Assembly (NCBI RefSeq): GCF_900547205.1
Contig: NZ_URFY01000010.1
Span: 45,829-109,828 of the forward strand
DNA from: an uncultured Bacteroides sp.
Lineage (GTDB): Bacteria; Bacteroidota; Bacteroidia; Bacteroidales; Bacteroidaceae
DNA length: 64,000 nt
Direction: 5' to 3'
The stretch's first letter is position 1, and each line of letters opens with the position of its first letter. A program made the position numbers and the translations under genes. Below are positions 18,128-27,007 of the stretch, in pieces. The notes under the pieces were generated by a model. That model saw only the letters and a program-made list of their open reading frames with translations. It had not been told where the DNA came from and did not search any database.

Positions 18128-18164
18128 AAGGCTGCGAACCACTATGGGGTTTGCAGCCTTTTTT
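18128..18164 (+). terminator. Intrinsic terminator of the rpiA-downstream unit
   Basis: Stem AAGGCTGCGAACC (18128-18140) pairs with GGTTTGCAGCCTT (18148-18160), with one G-U pair at the ninth position. The T run is 18159-18164. Confidence 0.85.
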
Positions 18165-18207
18165 GTTGCATAAATTTAAATAGAAAATACTAAAACGGAA
18201 TATAAGA

Positions 18208-18294
18208 GTTTATAATAAACTCAAGACCCGTTTATAATAAACGATGAAGGTTTTTATTATAAACTTAAATAGAGTTTATGCATAAATGATAAAC
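18208..18294. repeat. Cluster of GTTTAT-ATAAAC palindromes
   Basis: GTTTATAATAAAC occurs twice in direct orientation (18208-18220 and 18230-18242), once inverted with one mismatch (18252-18264), and a spaced GTTTAT...ATAAAC copy lies at 18274-18294. Each unit is itself a 6+1+6 near-palindrome, the usual shape of a dimeric repressor site. Spacing of the first three starts is 22 bp. Confidence 0.6.
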
Positions 18295-18503
18295 TACTTT
18301 CAGCATACAAAGAACACAAGAAAATGAATGAATAATTGCAGGCGGATTGGATAGAAATAATTAGTTACACAAATACCATCAGAGAAGTGTTCCTGTTTCT
18401 TTTCAAAACTCATATTTATAACGATTTTCTTCAATCTTTGTCTTGAACATAAGAAATATAATTTGCACCTTTGCACACGCAATAAAGGAATGCACAAAAA
18501 TCC

Positions 18504-18626
18504 ATGTCTGATTTAGCGAAAAGAGAGGAGCAAAAACAGAAACCCGGTAAGTTAAATTCAGAAAAAAGTTTTCCGTTTTGGAAAACTTTCTGTATCAACA
18601 AGAAAGAAAAGTTTCCCGAAATTTAA
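18504..18626 (+). CDS. Possible 40-aa protein
   Basis: Short frame starting MSDLAKREEQKQKPGK, followed by an aromatic stretch and a basic tail. A CACCTTTGCA element near 18467-18476 resembles a weak -7 box upstream. It contains an internal perfect 10-bp hairpin (AAAGTTTTCC 18565-18574, GGAAAACTTT 18580-18589), which could instead be the functional element. No family is recognised; it could be a gene remnant. Confidence 0.25.
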   Translation: MSDLAKREEQKQKPGKLNSEKSFPFWKTFCINKKEKFPEI

Positions 18627-18660
18627 TGTTAAAAGCCAACCAAGCTATTACTTTATCTTA

Positions 18661-18668
18661 TATCTTTG
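18661..18668 (+). promoter_or_regulatory. Promoter of the nrdDG transcript
   Basis: TATCTTTG matches the -7 consensus and places the start of transcription at about 18674, exactly where the cobalamin riboswitch sequence begins. No clear -33 TTTG is seen. Confidence 0.55.
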
Positions 18669-18673
18669 TCCCC

Positions 18674-18840
18674 GGTTTCGGAACTAAAAAGAGGTTTAGT
18701 CAATGAGGGAACGCTGTGCAAATCGGCGACAGTACCCGCTGCTGTAATTCTCTGTGAATCCGCACATTATGTCACTGCATACACCTATGTGGGAAGACGA
18801 TGCGAGGGAGAGATAAGTCAGAAGACCTGCCGGAATCGAA
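18674..18840 (+). promoter_or_regulatory. Cobalamin (B12) riboswitch
   Basis: Contains the conserved cobalamin-aptamer blocks in order: a GAGGGAACGCTGTGCAAATC-type segment (about 18702-18722), GGCGACAGTACCCGCTGCTGTAA (about 18723-18746) and the B12 box AGTCAGAAGACCTGCC (18817-18832). The aptamer is about 165 nt long and ends 36 bp before the nrdD start codon. That is the usual arrangement for repression of translation or transcription by adenosylcobalamin. It implies that the oxygen-sensitive, B12-independent reductase is turned down when B12 is plentiful. Confidence 0.92.
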
Positions 18841-18876
18841 CTAACATATTATTAATCACTTTCGGGAGTTAAAGTT

Positions 18877-21270
18877 ATGAACTACGCGGAAATTTGTATC
18901 ATCAAAAGAGATGGTAAAAGAGAAGATTTCTCTATCAGTAAAATCAAGAATGCAATTAGCAAAGCATTCAGTGCGACAGGCGTTCAGGATGAACAGCAAT
19001 TGATTGCTGACATCACCATGAATGTAATCAGTCAGTTTGCCACCCCTACCATTACCGTAGAGGAAATACAGGATTTAGTGGAAAAAGCATTGATGCAGGT
19101 ACGCCCCGAAGTGGCGAAGAAGTACATCATCTATCGCGAATGGCGAAACACGGAGCGGGACAAGAAAACCCAAATGAAGCAAGTAATGGACGGCATCGTG
19201 GCTATCGACAAGAACGACGTGAACCTGAGCAACGCCAACATGAGCAGCCATACCCCTGCCGGACAAATGATGACCTTCGCGTCGGAAGTGACGAAGGACT
19301 ATACGTATAAATACTTACTGCCCAAGCGCTTTGCAGAAGCACACCAGCTTGGCGACATCCATATCCACGATTTGGACTACTATCCGACGAAAACGACGAC
19401 TTGCATCCAATATGACATGGACGATTTGTTTGAACGCGGTTTCCGCACCAAAAACGGCAGCATCCGTACACCACAGAGCATTCAAAGCTATGCCACACTG
19501 GCTACCATTATCTTCCAGACCAACCAGAACGAGCAGCACGGCGGACAAGCAATTCCTGCTTTCGACTTCTTCATGGCAAAGGGTGTGGCAAAGTCGTTCC
19601 GCAAACACCTCTCCTCGTTTATCAATTTCTACGTGGCTATGGAAAACGGTACTCAGGCAGACGAGAAAGCCATCCGCAACTTGATTAAGGCGTCTTTACC
19701 ATCTATCAAATCGACCGAGTTGGAGCGCGAAACACTACGTATTGCTTTGATAGCACTGCAAATCATTATCGACAAAGAGCACCTTGCCCGCATCGTCGAA
19801 AAAGCCTATCAGCAGACACGCAAAGATACACACCAGGCGATGGAAGGATTTATCCACAACCTGAACACGATGCACTCACGTGGAGGTAATCAGGTGGTAT
19901 TCAGCTCTATTAATTATGGTACGGACACTTCTGCCGAAGGACGGATGGTGATTGAAGAATTGCTGAAAGCTACCATCGAAGGACTGGGCACACGTGGCGA
20001 AGTCCCTGTTTTCCCCATCCAGATATTCAAGGTGAAGGATGGAGTGTCTTACTCTGAAAAGGACTATGAGAAGGCTATGAAAGCGGAGAACATAGAGGAT
20101 GCCATGAAGGCGAGCTACGAAGCTCCCAACTTCGACCTGCTGCTGAGAGCTTGCCAGACAACTTCGAAAGCTCTTTTCCCGAACTTCATGTTTCTGGATG
20201 CACCTTTCAATCAAAACGAGAAATGGAGAGCGGACGATCCGAAACGTTACATTTACGAGTTGGCAACGATGGGTTGCCGCACCCGTGTGTATGAAAATGT
20301 TGCCGGAGAGAAGTCGTCTTTGGGACGCGGCAATCTGTCATTTACTACAATGAATATGCCCCGACTGGCTATCGAAGCACGCATCAAAGCGGAGAACCTG
20401 ATAGAGGACGAACGCAACAAGGATACTATGGAACTGAAAGCAAAGGAAATCTTTATCGAATCCGTACACAACATGGCTTCTTTGATAGCCGACCAGCTCT
20501 ACGAAAGATATCAATATCAGCGCACGGCTTTGGCGCGTCAGTTCCCCTTCATGATGGGCAACGACGTGTGGAAAGGCGGTGGTGCACTGAATCCGAACGA
20601 ACAGGTGGGCGATGCATTGCGCAGCGGCACACTGGGCATCGGATTCATAGGCGGACACAATGCGATGGTGGCCCTTTATGGCGAAGGCCACGGACACAGC
20701 CGGAAAGCATGGAATACGCTGCACGAAGCTGTGATGGAAATGAACAAAGTAGTGGACGAATATAAAGCAAAATATAATCTGAATTACTCTGTACTGGCTA
20801 CGCCTGCCGAAGGACTTTCGGGACGTTTCACAAAGATGGACCGCCGGAAGTACGGCAAGATTGAAGGCGTTACGGACAGAGATTATTACGTTAACTCTTT
20901 CCACGTGGACGTGAAAGAACCAATCGGCATCGTGGAGAAAATCAAACGGGAAGCTCCTTTCCACGCCATCACCCGCGGCGGACACATCACGTATGTGGAA
21001 CTGGACGGTGAAGCTCAGAAGAACGTGCGCGCCATCGCCAAGATTGTTAAGGTGATGTACGACGAAGGTATCGGCTACGGTTCTATCAACCATCCGGTGG
21101 ATACTTGCCACAAATGCGGCTACAAAGGGGTTATCTTCGACAAATGTCCCGTATGCCAAAGCGAAAGCATCCTGCGTATGCGCCGCATCACCGGCTATCT
21201 GACGGGCGACCTCAGTTCGTGGAACTCAGCCAAACGAGCAGAAGAGAAAGACCGAGTGAAGCACTTGTAA
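18877..21270 (+). CDS. nrdD: Anaerobic ribonucleoside-triphosphate reductase (class III)
   Basis: Makes deoxyribonucleotides from NTPs under anaerobic conditions using a glycyl radical. An ATP-cone allosteric domain lies at about residues 5-95 (VDR-type start [20 protein letters not shown]). The catalytic barrel follows. Near the C-terminus are the zinc site Cys744/747/757/760 (CHKCG and CPVC) and the glycyl radical loop RITGYLTG, with the radical Gly at about residue 773. The 797 residues are typical. nrdG, its activase, begins 4 bp after the stop. Expression is predicted to be controlled by the upstream cobalamin riboswitch. Confidence 0.96.
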   Translation: MNYAEICIIKRDGKREDFSISKIKNAISKAFSATGVQDEQQLIADITMNVISQFATPTITVEEIQDLVEKALMQVRPEVAKKYIIYREWRNTERDKKTQMKQVMDGIVAIDKNDVNLSNANMSSHTPAGQMMTFASEVTKDYTYKYLLPKRFAEAHQLGDIHIHDLDYYPTKTTTCIQYDMDDLFERGFRTKNGSIRTPQSIQSYATLATIIFQTNQNEQHGGQAIPAFDFFMAKGVAKSFRKHLSSFINFYVAMENGTQADEKAIRNLIKASLPSIKSTELERETLRIALIALQIIIDKEHLARIVEKAYQQTRKDTHQAMEGFIHNLNTMHSRGGNQVVFSSINYGTDTSAEGRMVIEELLKATIEGLGTRGEVPVFPIQIFKVKDGVSYSEKDYEKAMKAENIEDAMKASYEAPNFDLLLRACQTTSKALFPNFMFLDAPFNQNEKWRADDPKRYIYELATMGCRTRVYENVAGEKSSLGRGNLSFTTMNMPRLAIEARIKAENLIEDERNKDTMELKAKEIFIESVHNMASLIADQLYERYQYQRTALARQFPFMMGNDVWKGGGALNPNEQVGDALRSGTLGIGFIGGHNAMVALYGEGHGHSRKAWNTLHEAVMEMNKVVDEYKAKYNLNYSVLATPAEGLSGRFTKMDRRKYGKIEGVTDRDYYVNSFHVDVKEPIGIVEKIKREAPFHAITRGGHITYVELDGEAQKNVRAIAKIVKVMYDEGIGYGSINHPVDTCHKCGYKGVIFDKCPVCQSESILRMRRITGYLTGDLSSWNSAKRAEEKDRVKHL

Positions 21271-21274
21271 GAAG

Positions 21275-21733
21275 ATGAATTTATTAGGAACTTATCCTGA
21301 GACAATAGTGGATGGTGAAGGCATCCGGTATTCGATATATCTTGCCGGATGCGCTCATCACTGCCCTGGTTGCCACAATCCGGAAAGCTGGAATCCGAAT
21401 GCAGGGGAAGAGTTGACGGAAGAGAAGATTCAATCTATTTTGAGGGAAATCAAGGCGAATCCGTTGTTGGACGGGGTTACTTTCTCCGGTGGCGATCCGC
21501 TTTTTCAACCGGAAGAGTTTCTGCTTTTCGCCAAAAGAGTGAAAGAGGAAACAGGGTTGAACGTGTGGTGCTACACCGGGTATACGTACGAAGAAATTCA
21601 GGCTCAACCGCAGCTTCGTGCGATTCTTCCTTATATAGACGTCTTGGTGGACGGACGTTTCGAGCAATCTCTTTTCTCACCTTATCTGGAGTTTCGAGGA
21701 AGCAGTAATCAGCGGATTCTGAAGTTGAAGTAA
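21275..21733 (+). CDS. nrdG: Anaerobic ribonucleotide reductase activating enzyme
   Basis: Radical-SAM activase that installs the glycyl radical on NrdD. The Fe4S4-binding CX3CX2C motif is Cys26-Cys30-Cys33 (GCAHHCPGC), followed by the SAM-binding FSGGDPLFQ segment (about residues 70-78). It has 152 residues, the short length normal for NrdG. It is directly coupled to nrdD with a 4-bp gap and shares its riboswitch-controlled transcript. Confidence 0.95.
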   Translation: MNLLGTYPETIVDGEGIRYSIYLAGCAHHCPGCHNPESWNPNAGEELTEEKIQSILREIKANPLLDGVTFSGGDPLFQPEEFLLFAKRVKEETGLNVWCYTGYTYEEIQAQPQLRAILPYIDVLVDGRFEQSLFSPYLEFRGSSNQRILKLK

Positions 21734-21870
21734 CCGGAGGTCACTGCTGCCTGCACCAGTATTGTCTAAACACATACTCTCACCGCTAAAAAAACTTATT
21801 TTTCAAAGAAAACAAAAACACGTGTATGATTGTTTTGGTTACTTTTACAGAACATTGAATAAGTTTTCAT

Positions 21871-23277
21871 ATGGTACAAACAATAAATCCTACTGCTACA
21901 CAGACCGGCGAAACCGATGGATTGCCAATGCCCAGACGTATATGGGCTGTCGTATCCATCGGCTTCGCACTCTGTATGTCGGTGCTTGATATTAACATCG
22001 TTAACGTCGTACTGCCGACACTCTCGCATGATTTCGGGACTTCGCCTTCCGTCACCACTTGGATTATCAACGGCTATCAGTTGGCAATCGTCGTCACGCT
22101 CCTGTCTTTTTCTTCTTTGGGAGAAATCATCGGTTACCGCAAAGTGTTCCTTTCGGGAATCGGTTTGTTTTGCGTCACTTCCCTTATATGTGCCCTCTCC
22201 GATTCGTTCTGGACACTGACTATGGCGCGTATCTTTCAAGGATTCAGCGCTTCCGCCATCACGAGTGTGAATACGGCACAGCTCCGGTATATCTATCCCA
22301 AAAGCCAAATTGGACGGGGGATGGGGATTAATGCCATGGTAGTGGCGATATCGGCTGCTGCGGGTCCTTCGGTGGCTAGCGGTATTCTTTCCATTGCCAG
22401 TTGGCACTGGCTGTTTGCTATCAATGTGCCACTGGGAATCACGGCATTGGTGCTGGGATGGAAACACCTTCCCCAGCAGGAAGAACGTTCCAAGCGGAAG
22501 TTCGACACGATTAGCGCGGTGGCAAATGCCATTACTTTCGGGCTATTAATTTATACATTAGACGGATTCGCACATCATGAGAAAATGGATTTCCTCGTGA
22601 TACAGATAGTTGTGCTTGCCGTGGTGGGAACGTACTATGTGCGCCGGCAGCTTTCGCAGACTACTCCGTTGCTACCGTTGGATTTATTGAAAATACCGAT
22701 ATTCCGGTTGTCCATCCTGACGTCTATCTGTTCGTTCATTGCGCAGATGGCGGCGATGGTGTCTTTGCCGTTTTTCCTTCAGAACACGTTGGGGCATAGC
22801 GAAGTGATGACGGGGCTTTTATTGACTCCGTGGCCGCTGGCTACGCTCATCACTGCTCCTCTGGCAGGTTATCTCGTAGAAAAGATTCATCCAGGGATAT
22901 TAGGAAGCATTGGTATGGTGTTATTTGCCGCAGGGCTTTTCTCACTTTCTAATCTCACCACAGAGTCGTCGGAGATTAGTATCATACTGCGTCTGATGCT
23001 ATGTGGTGCAGGATTCGGGCTATTTCAAACGCCGAATAACAGTACCATCATCTCCTCTGCTCCTACGCAACGTTCGGGCGGAGCAAGCGGAATGCTGGGC
23101 ATGGCACGGCTGTTGGGGCAAACGTGCGGTACTACGCTTGTTGCCTTGCTATTCAGTTTCGTAAGTTCAGGACGCAGTACGGCAGTTTGCTTGATGGTGG
23201 GTAGCGGATTTGCAATTGTAGCGGCTATTGTAAGTAGTTTGAGGTTATCGCAGCCTTCTACATTGAAAAGCAAATAG
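21871..23277 (+). CDS. MFS multidrug-type exporter (DHA2, 14 helices)
   Basis: Predicted inner-membrane proton-coupled drug exporter of the EmrB/QacA group. The 468 residues are strongly hydrophobic with about 14 membrane segments. Motif C-like and motif A-like features appear early: LDINIVNVVLPTL (about 39-51), WIINGYQLA (about 65-73) and GEIIGYRKVF (about 87-96, the loop 2-3 motif). No EmrA-type partner lies nearby; it is a lone gene 138 bp after nrdG. Its substrate cannot be predicted. It ends at a near-perfect bidirectional terminator. Confidence 0.88.
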   Translation: MVQTINPTATQTGETDGLPMPRRIWAVVSIGFALCMSVLDINIVNVVLPTLSHDFGTSPSVTTWIINGYQLAIVVTLLSFSSLGEIIGYRKVFLSGIGLFCVTSLICALSDSFWTLTMARIFQGFSASAITSVNTAQLRYIYPKSQIGRGMGINAMVVAISAAAGPSVASGILSIASWHWLFAINVPLGITALVLGWKHLPQQEERSKRKFDTISAVANAITFGLLIYTLDGFAHHEKMDFLVIQIVVLAVVGTYYVRRQLSQTTPLLPLDLLKIPIFRLSILTSICSFIAQMAAMVSLPFFLQNTLGHSEVMTGLLLTPWPLATLITAPLAGYLVEKIHPGILGSIGMVLFAAGLFSLSNLTTESSEISIILRLMLCGAGFGLFQTPNNSTIISSAPTQRSGGASGMLGMARLLGQTCGTTLVALLFSFVSSGRSTAVCLMVGSGFAIVAAIVSSLRLSQPSTLKSK

Positions 23278-23287
23278 AATACGTTTA

Positions 23288-23349
23288 AATAAAATAGGCA
23301 CGAATTACTAAGACTTGCTCAAGTCTTAGTAATTCGTGCCTATTTTATT
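23288..23349. terminator. 30-bp palindromic terminator, AGGCACGAATTA type
   Basis: Arms 23288-23317 and 23320-23349 are complementary over 30 bp with a 2-nt centre, flanked by A/T-rich ends on both sides. It separates the convergent MFS and rseP genes. The core ATAGGCACGAATTA belongs to the hairpin family also seen at 4609, 7072 and 26933. Confidence 0.8.
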
Positions 23350-23360
23350 CTTCGGAAGTA

Positions 23361-24716
23361 CTAGAAGAAGTATCTTAATATATCATTGAAGTTTGCCCAT
23401 ATAAGCAACCCGAAGAGCAGAACCATACCTGTCATCTGAGCATATTCCATAAACTTGTCACTTGGTTTGCGTCGGGCTATCATCTCATAGAAGAGGAAGA
23501 GCACGTGACCGCCATCCAATGCAGGGATAGGCAGGATGTTCATGAATGCCAAAATGATGGACAGGAAGGCTGTCATGTACCAGAACTGATGCCAATCCCA
23601 CGTTGCGGGGAAGATGCTGCCGATTGTTCCGAAGCCACCCAGTTGCTTAGCTCCTTCTTTGGAGAAGAGATATTTCATGTTTCCCACGTAGCCTTTCAGC
23701 GTTTTCACTCCCAAAGAGACACCTGCGGGGAAGGATTCAAGGAAGGAGTACTGCTTCTTCATCATAGGCAACAGACGATCTGTGACGAGACAGGCAGTTA
23801 CTCCCATCATGTAGGCAGAGTCTACTCGCATAGATAAAGTATTTGTTGCACCACCACGTACATAAGTCAGGTTAATCAAACGGGAATCGATGCTGTCTTT
23901 GAGAAGTGCAGCCTCGTTTTTCTTACGCTCGGTCATGGCTTCCCGGAAGTCGGAGAAGGATATCGGTTTGCCGTTCAAAGCGATAATACTGTCACCCGGT
24001 TGGATACCAGCTTGGGCAGCAGGTGAGTTTACCATCACGCTGTCTATAACATAGGGGAAGCGGAATGAAGCAAAGCGAACGCTATCGGCCAGCAGGCGTT
24101 GCATAAAATCTTCGGGGATGTAAACAGAAGCTTTTGCGCCGTTGCGGAGCACGCTTACTTCACGAGCATCAGCAACTTGGCTGAGCATATCGCCATCATA
24201 ACGTTCAAAAGCAACTCCGTCGGCAGAAAGCAAAATGTCTCCATCCTGAAAACCGACTGCCTTAGCAGACTCGTTAAATTCCATTCCGAGGGGTGCTTCC
24301 TGTACCTTTATATACTGATCGCCCCAAGCAAAAAGAATCATAGAGTAGATGAACAGCGCCAACAGGAAGTTGAACAACACACCACCTACCATAATCAGCA
24401 GACGTTGCCAAGCGGGTTTGGAACGAAATTCCCACGGTTGTTCGGGTTGCTTCATTTGCTCGGTATCCATCGACTCATCAATCATACCGGCAATCTTGAC
24501 ATAACCACCCAAGGGCAACCAGCCTACAGCATATTCAGTATCACTTCTCTTGGGTTTGAACTTAAATAAAGTAAACCATGGGTCAAAGAATAAGCAGAAT
24601 TTTTCTACACGCACCTTAAACAAACGGGCAAAAAGGAAATGCCCGCCTTCATGAATGATGACGAGCAGCGAAAGGCTCATAATCAATTGCAGGGCACGAA
24701 TCAAAAATGTTTCCAT
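23361..24716 (-). CDS. rseP: Site-2 protease RseP
   Basis: Inner-membrane zinc metalloprotease that cleaves transmembrane anti-sigma factors or signal peptides within the membrane. HEGGH (His22, Glu23, His26) forms the zinc site in the first helix, and the second catalytic block PIPALDGGH lies near residue 397-405. Two PDZ-like regions fill the periplasmic part (one at about 220-260, PAAQAGIQPGDSIIALNG). About four membrane spans and 451 residues fit the family. It follows dxr in the minus-strand cluster, an order common in Bacteroidetes. A 127-bp gap with a hairpin separates them. Confidence 0.95.
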   Translation of the reverse strand: METFLIRALQLIMSLSLLVIIHEGGHFLFARLFKVRVEKFCLFFDPWFTLFKFKPKRSDTEYAVGWLPLGGYVKIAGMIDESMDTEQMKQPEQPWEFRSKPAWQRLLIMVGGVLFNFLLALFIYSMILFAWGDQYIKVQEAPLGMEFNESAKAVGFQDGDILLSADGVAFERYDGDMLSQVADAREVSVLRNGAKASVYIPEDFMQRLLADSVRFASFRFPYVIDSVMVNSPAAQAGIQPGDSIIALNGKPISFSDFREAMTERKKNEAALLKDSIDSRLINLTYVRGGATNTLSMRVDSAYMMGVTACLVTDRLLPMMKKQYSFLESFPAGVSLGVKTLKGYVGNMKYLFSKEGAKQLGGFGTIGSIFPATWDWHQFWYMTAFLSIILAFMNILPIPALDGGHVLFLFYEMIARRKPSDKFMEYAQMTGMVLLFGLLIWANFNDILRYFF

Positions 24717-24842
24717 ATATCTATTTTACAATTTAAAGCTTCATTACTGACCTTCTCTTTCTCAAACGAAGAAGGAGAGATGAAGCGACTTTTTTATTTA
24801 TATAACTTATTAGTCTAAAATCCTTTTATAAAATCACATCAA

Positions 24843-26012
24843 CTATATCAAACTTGCAGCAATTCTTCGCGTTTCCGCATCAGTAGCCACATAGTCGTCG
24901 TAAGTAGGAGCCGCAACAAATGTCGCTTTCTCCATTGTTTTCTCAATCACGTCGCTCATTCCGAGGAAGCTGATGCCGTCTTTCAGGAAAGAGGCTACTA
25001 CTACTTCATTGGCAGCATTGACAATGCAAGGCATATTTCCACCACGATGCATGGCTTCATAAGCCAGAGCAAGGTTACGGAAACGCTTCGTATCGGGTTG
25101 TTCAAACGTCAGGTTGGTGCATTGGGTAAAGTCAAGCCTGTCGAAAGAAGAAGAGATACGGTCGGGATATGAGAAGGCGTATTGGATGGGCAGGCGCATA
25201 TCGGGCATACCCAACTGTGCTTTCACTGCGCCATCTTCGAACTGCACCATGGAATGGATGACGGATTGCGGATGTACAACGACCTCTATCTGGCTCGGCT
25301 GAACGCCAAACAGCCATTTAGCTTCAATTACTTCAAAGCCTTTGTTCATCATCGAAGCAGAGTCAATCGTGATTTTTGCTCCCATCTCCCAATTGGGGTG
25401 TTTGAGGGCTTGCGTCTTAGTCACGGTTTTGAGTTGTTCCAACGTACACGTCCGGAAGGGACCTCCAGAAGCGGTCAGTATTACTTTCTCTATCGGATTG
25501 CCCACTTCTCCCGCCAAGCACTGGAACACGGCAGAGTGTTCGGAATCTACCGGCAATATCGGTGTGCGGTATTGCTGTGCCAACTGATTAATCAGTTCGC
25601 CGGCTACAACCAGCGTTTCTTTATTCGCTAATGCTATGGCCTTTTTCGCACGGATGGCATTTATCGTCGGCTTCAGTCCGGCGTAGCCTACCATGGCTGT
25701 CAGCACCATATCTACGGGACCAGCTTCCACAATCTGACAGATGGCTTCCGCTCCTGCATACACTTTGATAGGCAGGTCTCTCAATGCTTCTTTCAGTTCG
25801 GAATACTTTTCCTCGTTGGCTATCACTACCACTTCCGGCTGGAATTTCCGTGCTTGGGCAATCAGCAGTTCTACACGGTTGTTAGCTGTCAGAGCGTATG
25901 CTTCGTACAGGTCGGGGTGCTCCTCAATTACTTGCAGTGCCTGTGTGCCTATAGAGCCGGTGGAGCCTAGGATGGCTATTTGTTTTTTCTTTTTGTTAGT
26001 TTCTATATTCAT
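24843..26012 (-). CDS. dxr: 1-Deoxy-D-xylulose 5-phosphate reductoisomerase
   Basis: NADPH-dependent first committed step of the MEP isoprenoid pathway. The nucleotide-binding motif GSTGSIGTQAL (about 15-25) and the metal/substrate-binding segment PVDSEHSAVFQ (about 153-163) are clear, together with the TASGGPFR loop and SMMNKGFEVIEA. It has 389 residues, the standard length. It is 32 bp downstream of the M23 peptidase gene and upstream of rseP, and is probably co-transcribed. Confidence 0.96.
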   Translation of the reverse strand: MNIETNKKKKQIAILGSTGSIGTQALQVIEEHPDLYEAYALTANNRVELLIAQARKFQPEVVVIANEEKYSELKEALRDLPIKVYAGAEAICQIVEAGPVDMVLTAMVGYAGLKPTINAIRAKKAIALANKETLVVAGELINQLAQQYRTPILPVDSEHSAVFQCLAGEVGNPIEKVILTASGGPFRTCTLEQLKTVTKTQALKHPNWEMGAKITIDSASMMNKGFEVIEAKWLFGVQPSQIEVVVHPQSVIHSMVQFEDGAVKAQLGMPDMRLPIQYAFSYPDRISSSFDRLDFTQCTNLTFEQPDTKRFRNLALAYEAMHRGGNMPCIVNAANEVVVASFLKDGISFLGMSDVIEKTMEKATFVAAPTYDDYVATDAETRRIAASLI

Positions 26013-26044
26013 TATTATCTATGTCCTCTTTCAGGTTATAGTCA

Positions 26045-26905
26045 TTAAAACACGATATACTTTTCGGGATTAATGGGATGCCCTTTGTACCAAAGTTCAA
26101 AGTGCAGGTGCGGACCGGTACTCAAGGTTCCGCTGTTTCCCACCAAGGCGATGGCTTCGCCACCTTTCACGCGGTCGCCTTCCTTTTTAAGCAAAGAGCC
26201 GCAGTGTTTATAGATTGAGATTAAATCCTGATTGTGCTGCACACCTATCAGATAACCGGTTTCGGCAGTATAGGTACTTAGTATGACTGTTCCATCCATC
26301 GTAGCCAATACGCTTTCATTGGGATTGGCGGCTATATCTGTTCCGAAATGTTTATTGTCGGCATTGAAGTGGTCGGAAATCATTCCGCGTGTAGGGCGAT
26401 ATAGAATCAGCCCGTTCACGTCAGGCTGAGAGACTATCGACGTCAAGTTATACTTTTCTGTTTCTTCATATTGGCGACGAAATTCTTCTTCGCGCTTGGT
26501 GCGTTCCATCAGCGTATCTTCACGAGCGGTAGTCAGCGAATCAATCGTATGCACGCTGTCTATCTGCACTTTGCCGCTGAAGATATCCTGAATATTCATG
26601 ATATACAGGTTTTGCTTATTGAGAATCTGTTGCAACGAATCTACCCGCAGGGCGTTGTCTACGATTTGTGTGCGGACTTCACTGTTCATGTAGCCCGGTA
26701 GATAATTGCGTAAAGGGGTGAAAGTGATGATGCAGGCAGCTATCAGAAAGAGTACTGCCAATACACAAAGTAGCACGGAAAGACCGTTGAGCTTGGATAC
26801 ACGAAGTCCCACTATCTCTTCAAGTGTATTCTCATTAACGATTGTTAGTTTATACTTGAACTTGAAATTATTCCAGAAAGCTTTACTTCGTCTTCTCTTT
26901 GGCAT
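26045..26905 (-). CDS. M23-family membrane-anchored peptidase
   Basis: Predicted cell-wall endopeptidase or divisome-type M23 protein with one N-terminal membrane span (about residues 38-62), a periplasmic coiled coil and a C-terminal lysostaphin-like domain. The zinc-site residues appear as HFGTDIA (about residue 189) and HLHFELW (about 270). It has 286 residues. The starting segment MPKRRRSKAFWNNFKFKYKL is typical of the Bacteroidetes form found between rimM and dxr. With all catalytic residues present it is probably an active hydrolase, acting on peptide cross-links. Confidence 0.85.
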   Translation of the reverse strand: MPKRRRSKAFWNNFKFKYKLTIVNENTLEEIVGLRVSKLNGLSVLLCVLAVLFLIAACIITFTPLRNYLPGYMNSEVRTQIVDNALRVDSLQQILNKQNLYIMNIQDIFSGKVQIDSVHTIDSLTTAREDTLMERTKREEEFRRQYEETEKYNLTSIVSQPDVNGLILYRPTRGMISDHFNADNKHFGTDIAANPNESVLATMDGTVILSTYTAETGYLIGVQHNQDLISIYKHCGSLLKKEGDRVKGGEAIALVGNSGTLSTGPHLHFELWYKGHPINPEKYIVF

Positions 26906-26932
26906 CTTCGGTTAATTATATTGTTTACAATT

Positions 26933-27007
26933 TTAGGCACGGATTACGCGGGTTACGCGGATTACACGGTTTCTAGCGAATCGGGCATACTGCTATGCTA
27001 ATCCGTG
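26933..27007. repeat. Degenerate AGGCACGGATTA element
   Basis: Left arm TTAGGCACGGATTA (26933-26946) and right arm TAATCCGTG (26999-27007) repeat the hairpin family core. Between them are three tandem-like copies of CGGATTAC or CGGGTTAC. The right arm overlaps the last codons of rimM, so the gene end was fixed within the repeat. Confidence 0.55.

Larger units (their letters stand above)
17986..18164 (+). ncRNA. Candidate small RNA or mini-mRNA, about 180 nt
   Basis: A promoter box at 17972-17979 and a strong intrinsic terminator (13-bp stem 18128-18140/18148-18160 with one G-U pair, then six T) bracket a 180-nt unit with no gene immediately downstream. Inside is a 21-codon open frame at 18010-18075 (MKERNTYNPPYPTDLKYKIRT), and an AGGGAAT/ATTCTCCC hairpin near 18100-18120. 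It could be a regulatory RNA, a small-peptide mRNA or both. It does not resemble tmRNA or SRP RNA. The 400 bp after it hold repeats and a short frame but no clear gene. Confidence 0.5.

Noticed and set aside
20338..21159. Open frame of 273 codons opposite nrdD
   Set aside because: nrdD has all expected motifs across this span; the reverse frame is an artefact of codon use.
24717..24842. GCTTCAT...ATGAAGC hairpin followed by T run between dxr and rseP
   Set aside because: The T run is on the wrong strand to terminate the minus-strand dxr transcript and no plus-strand gene is present, so it was not called a terminator.
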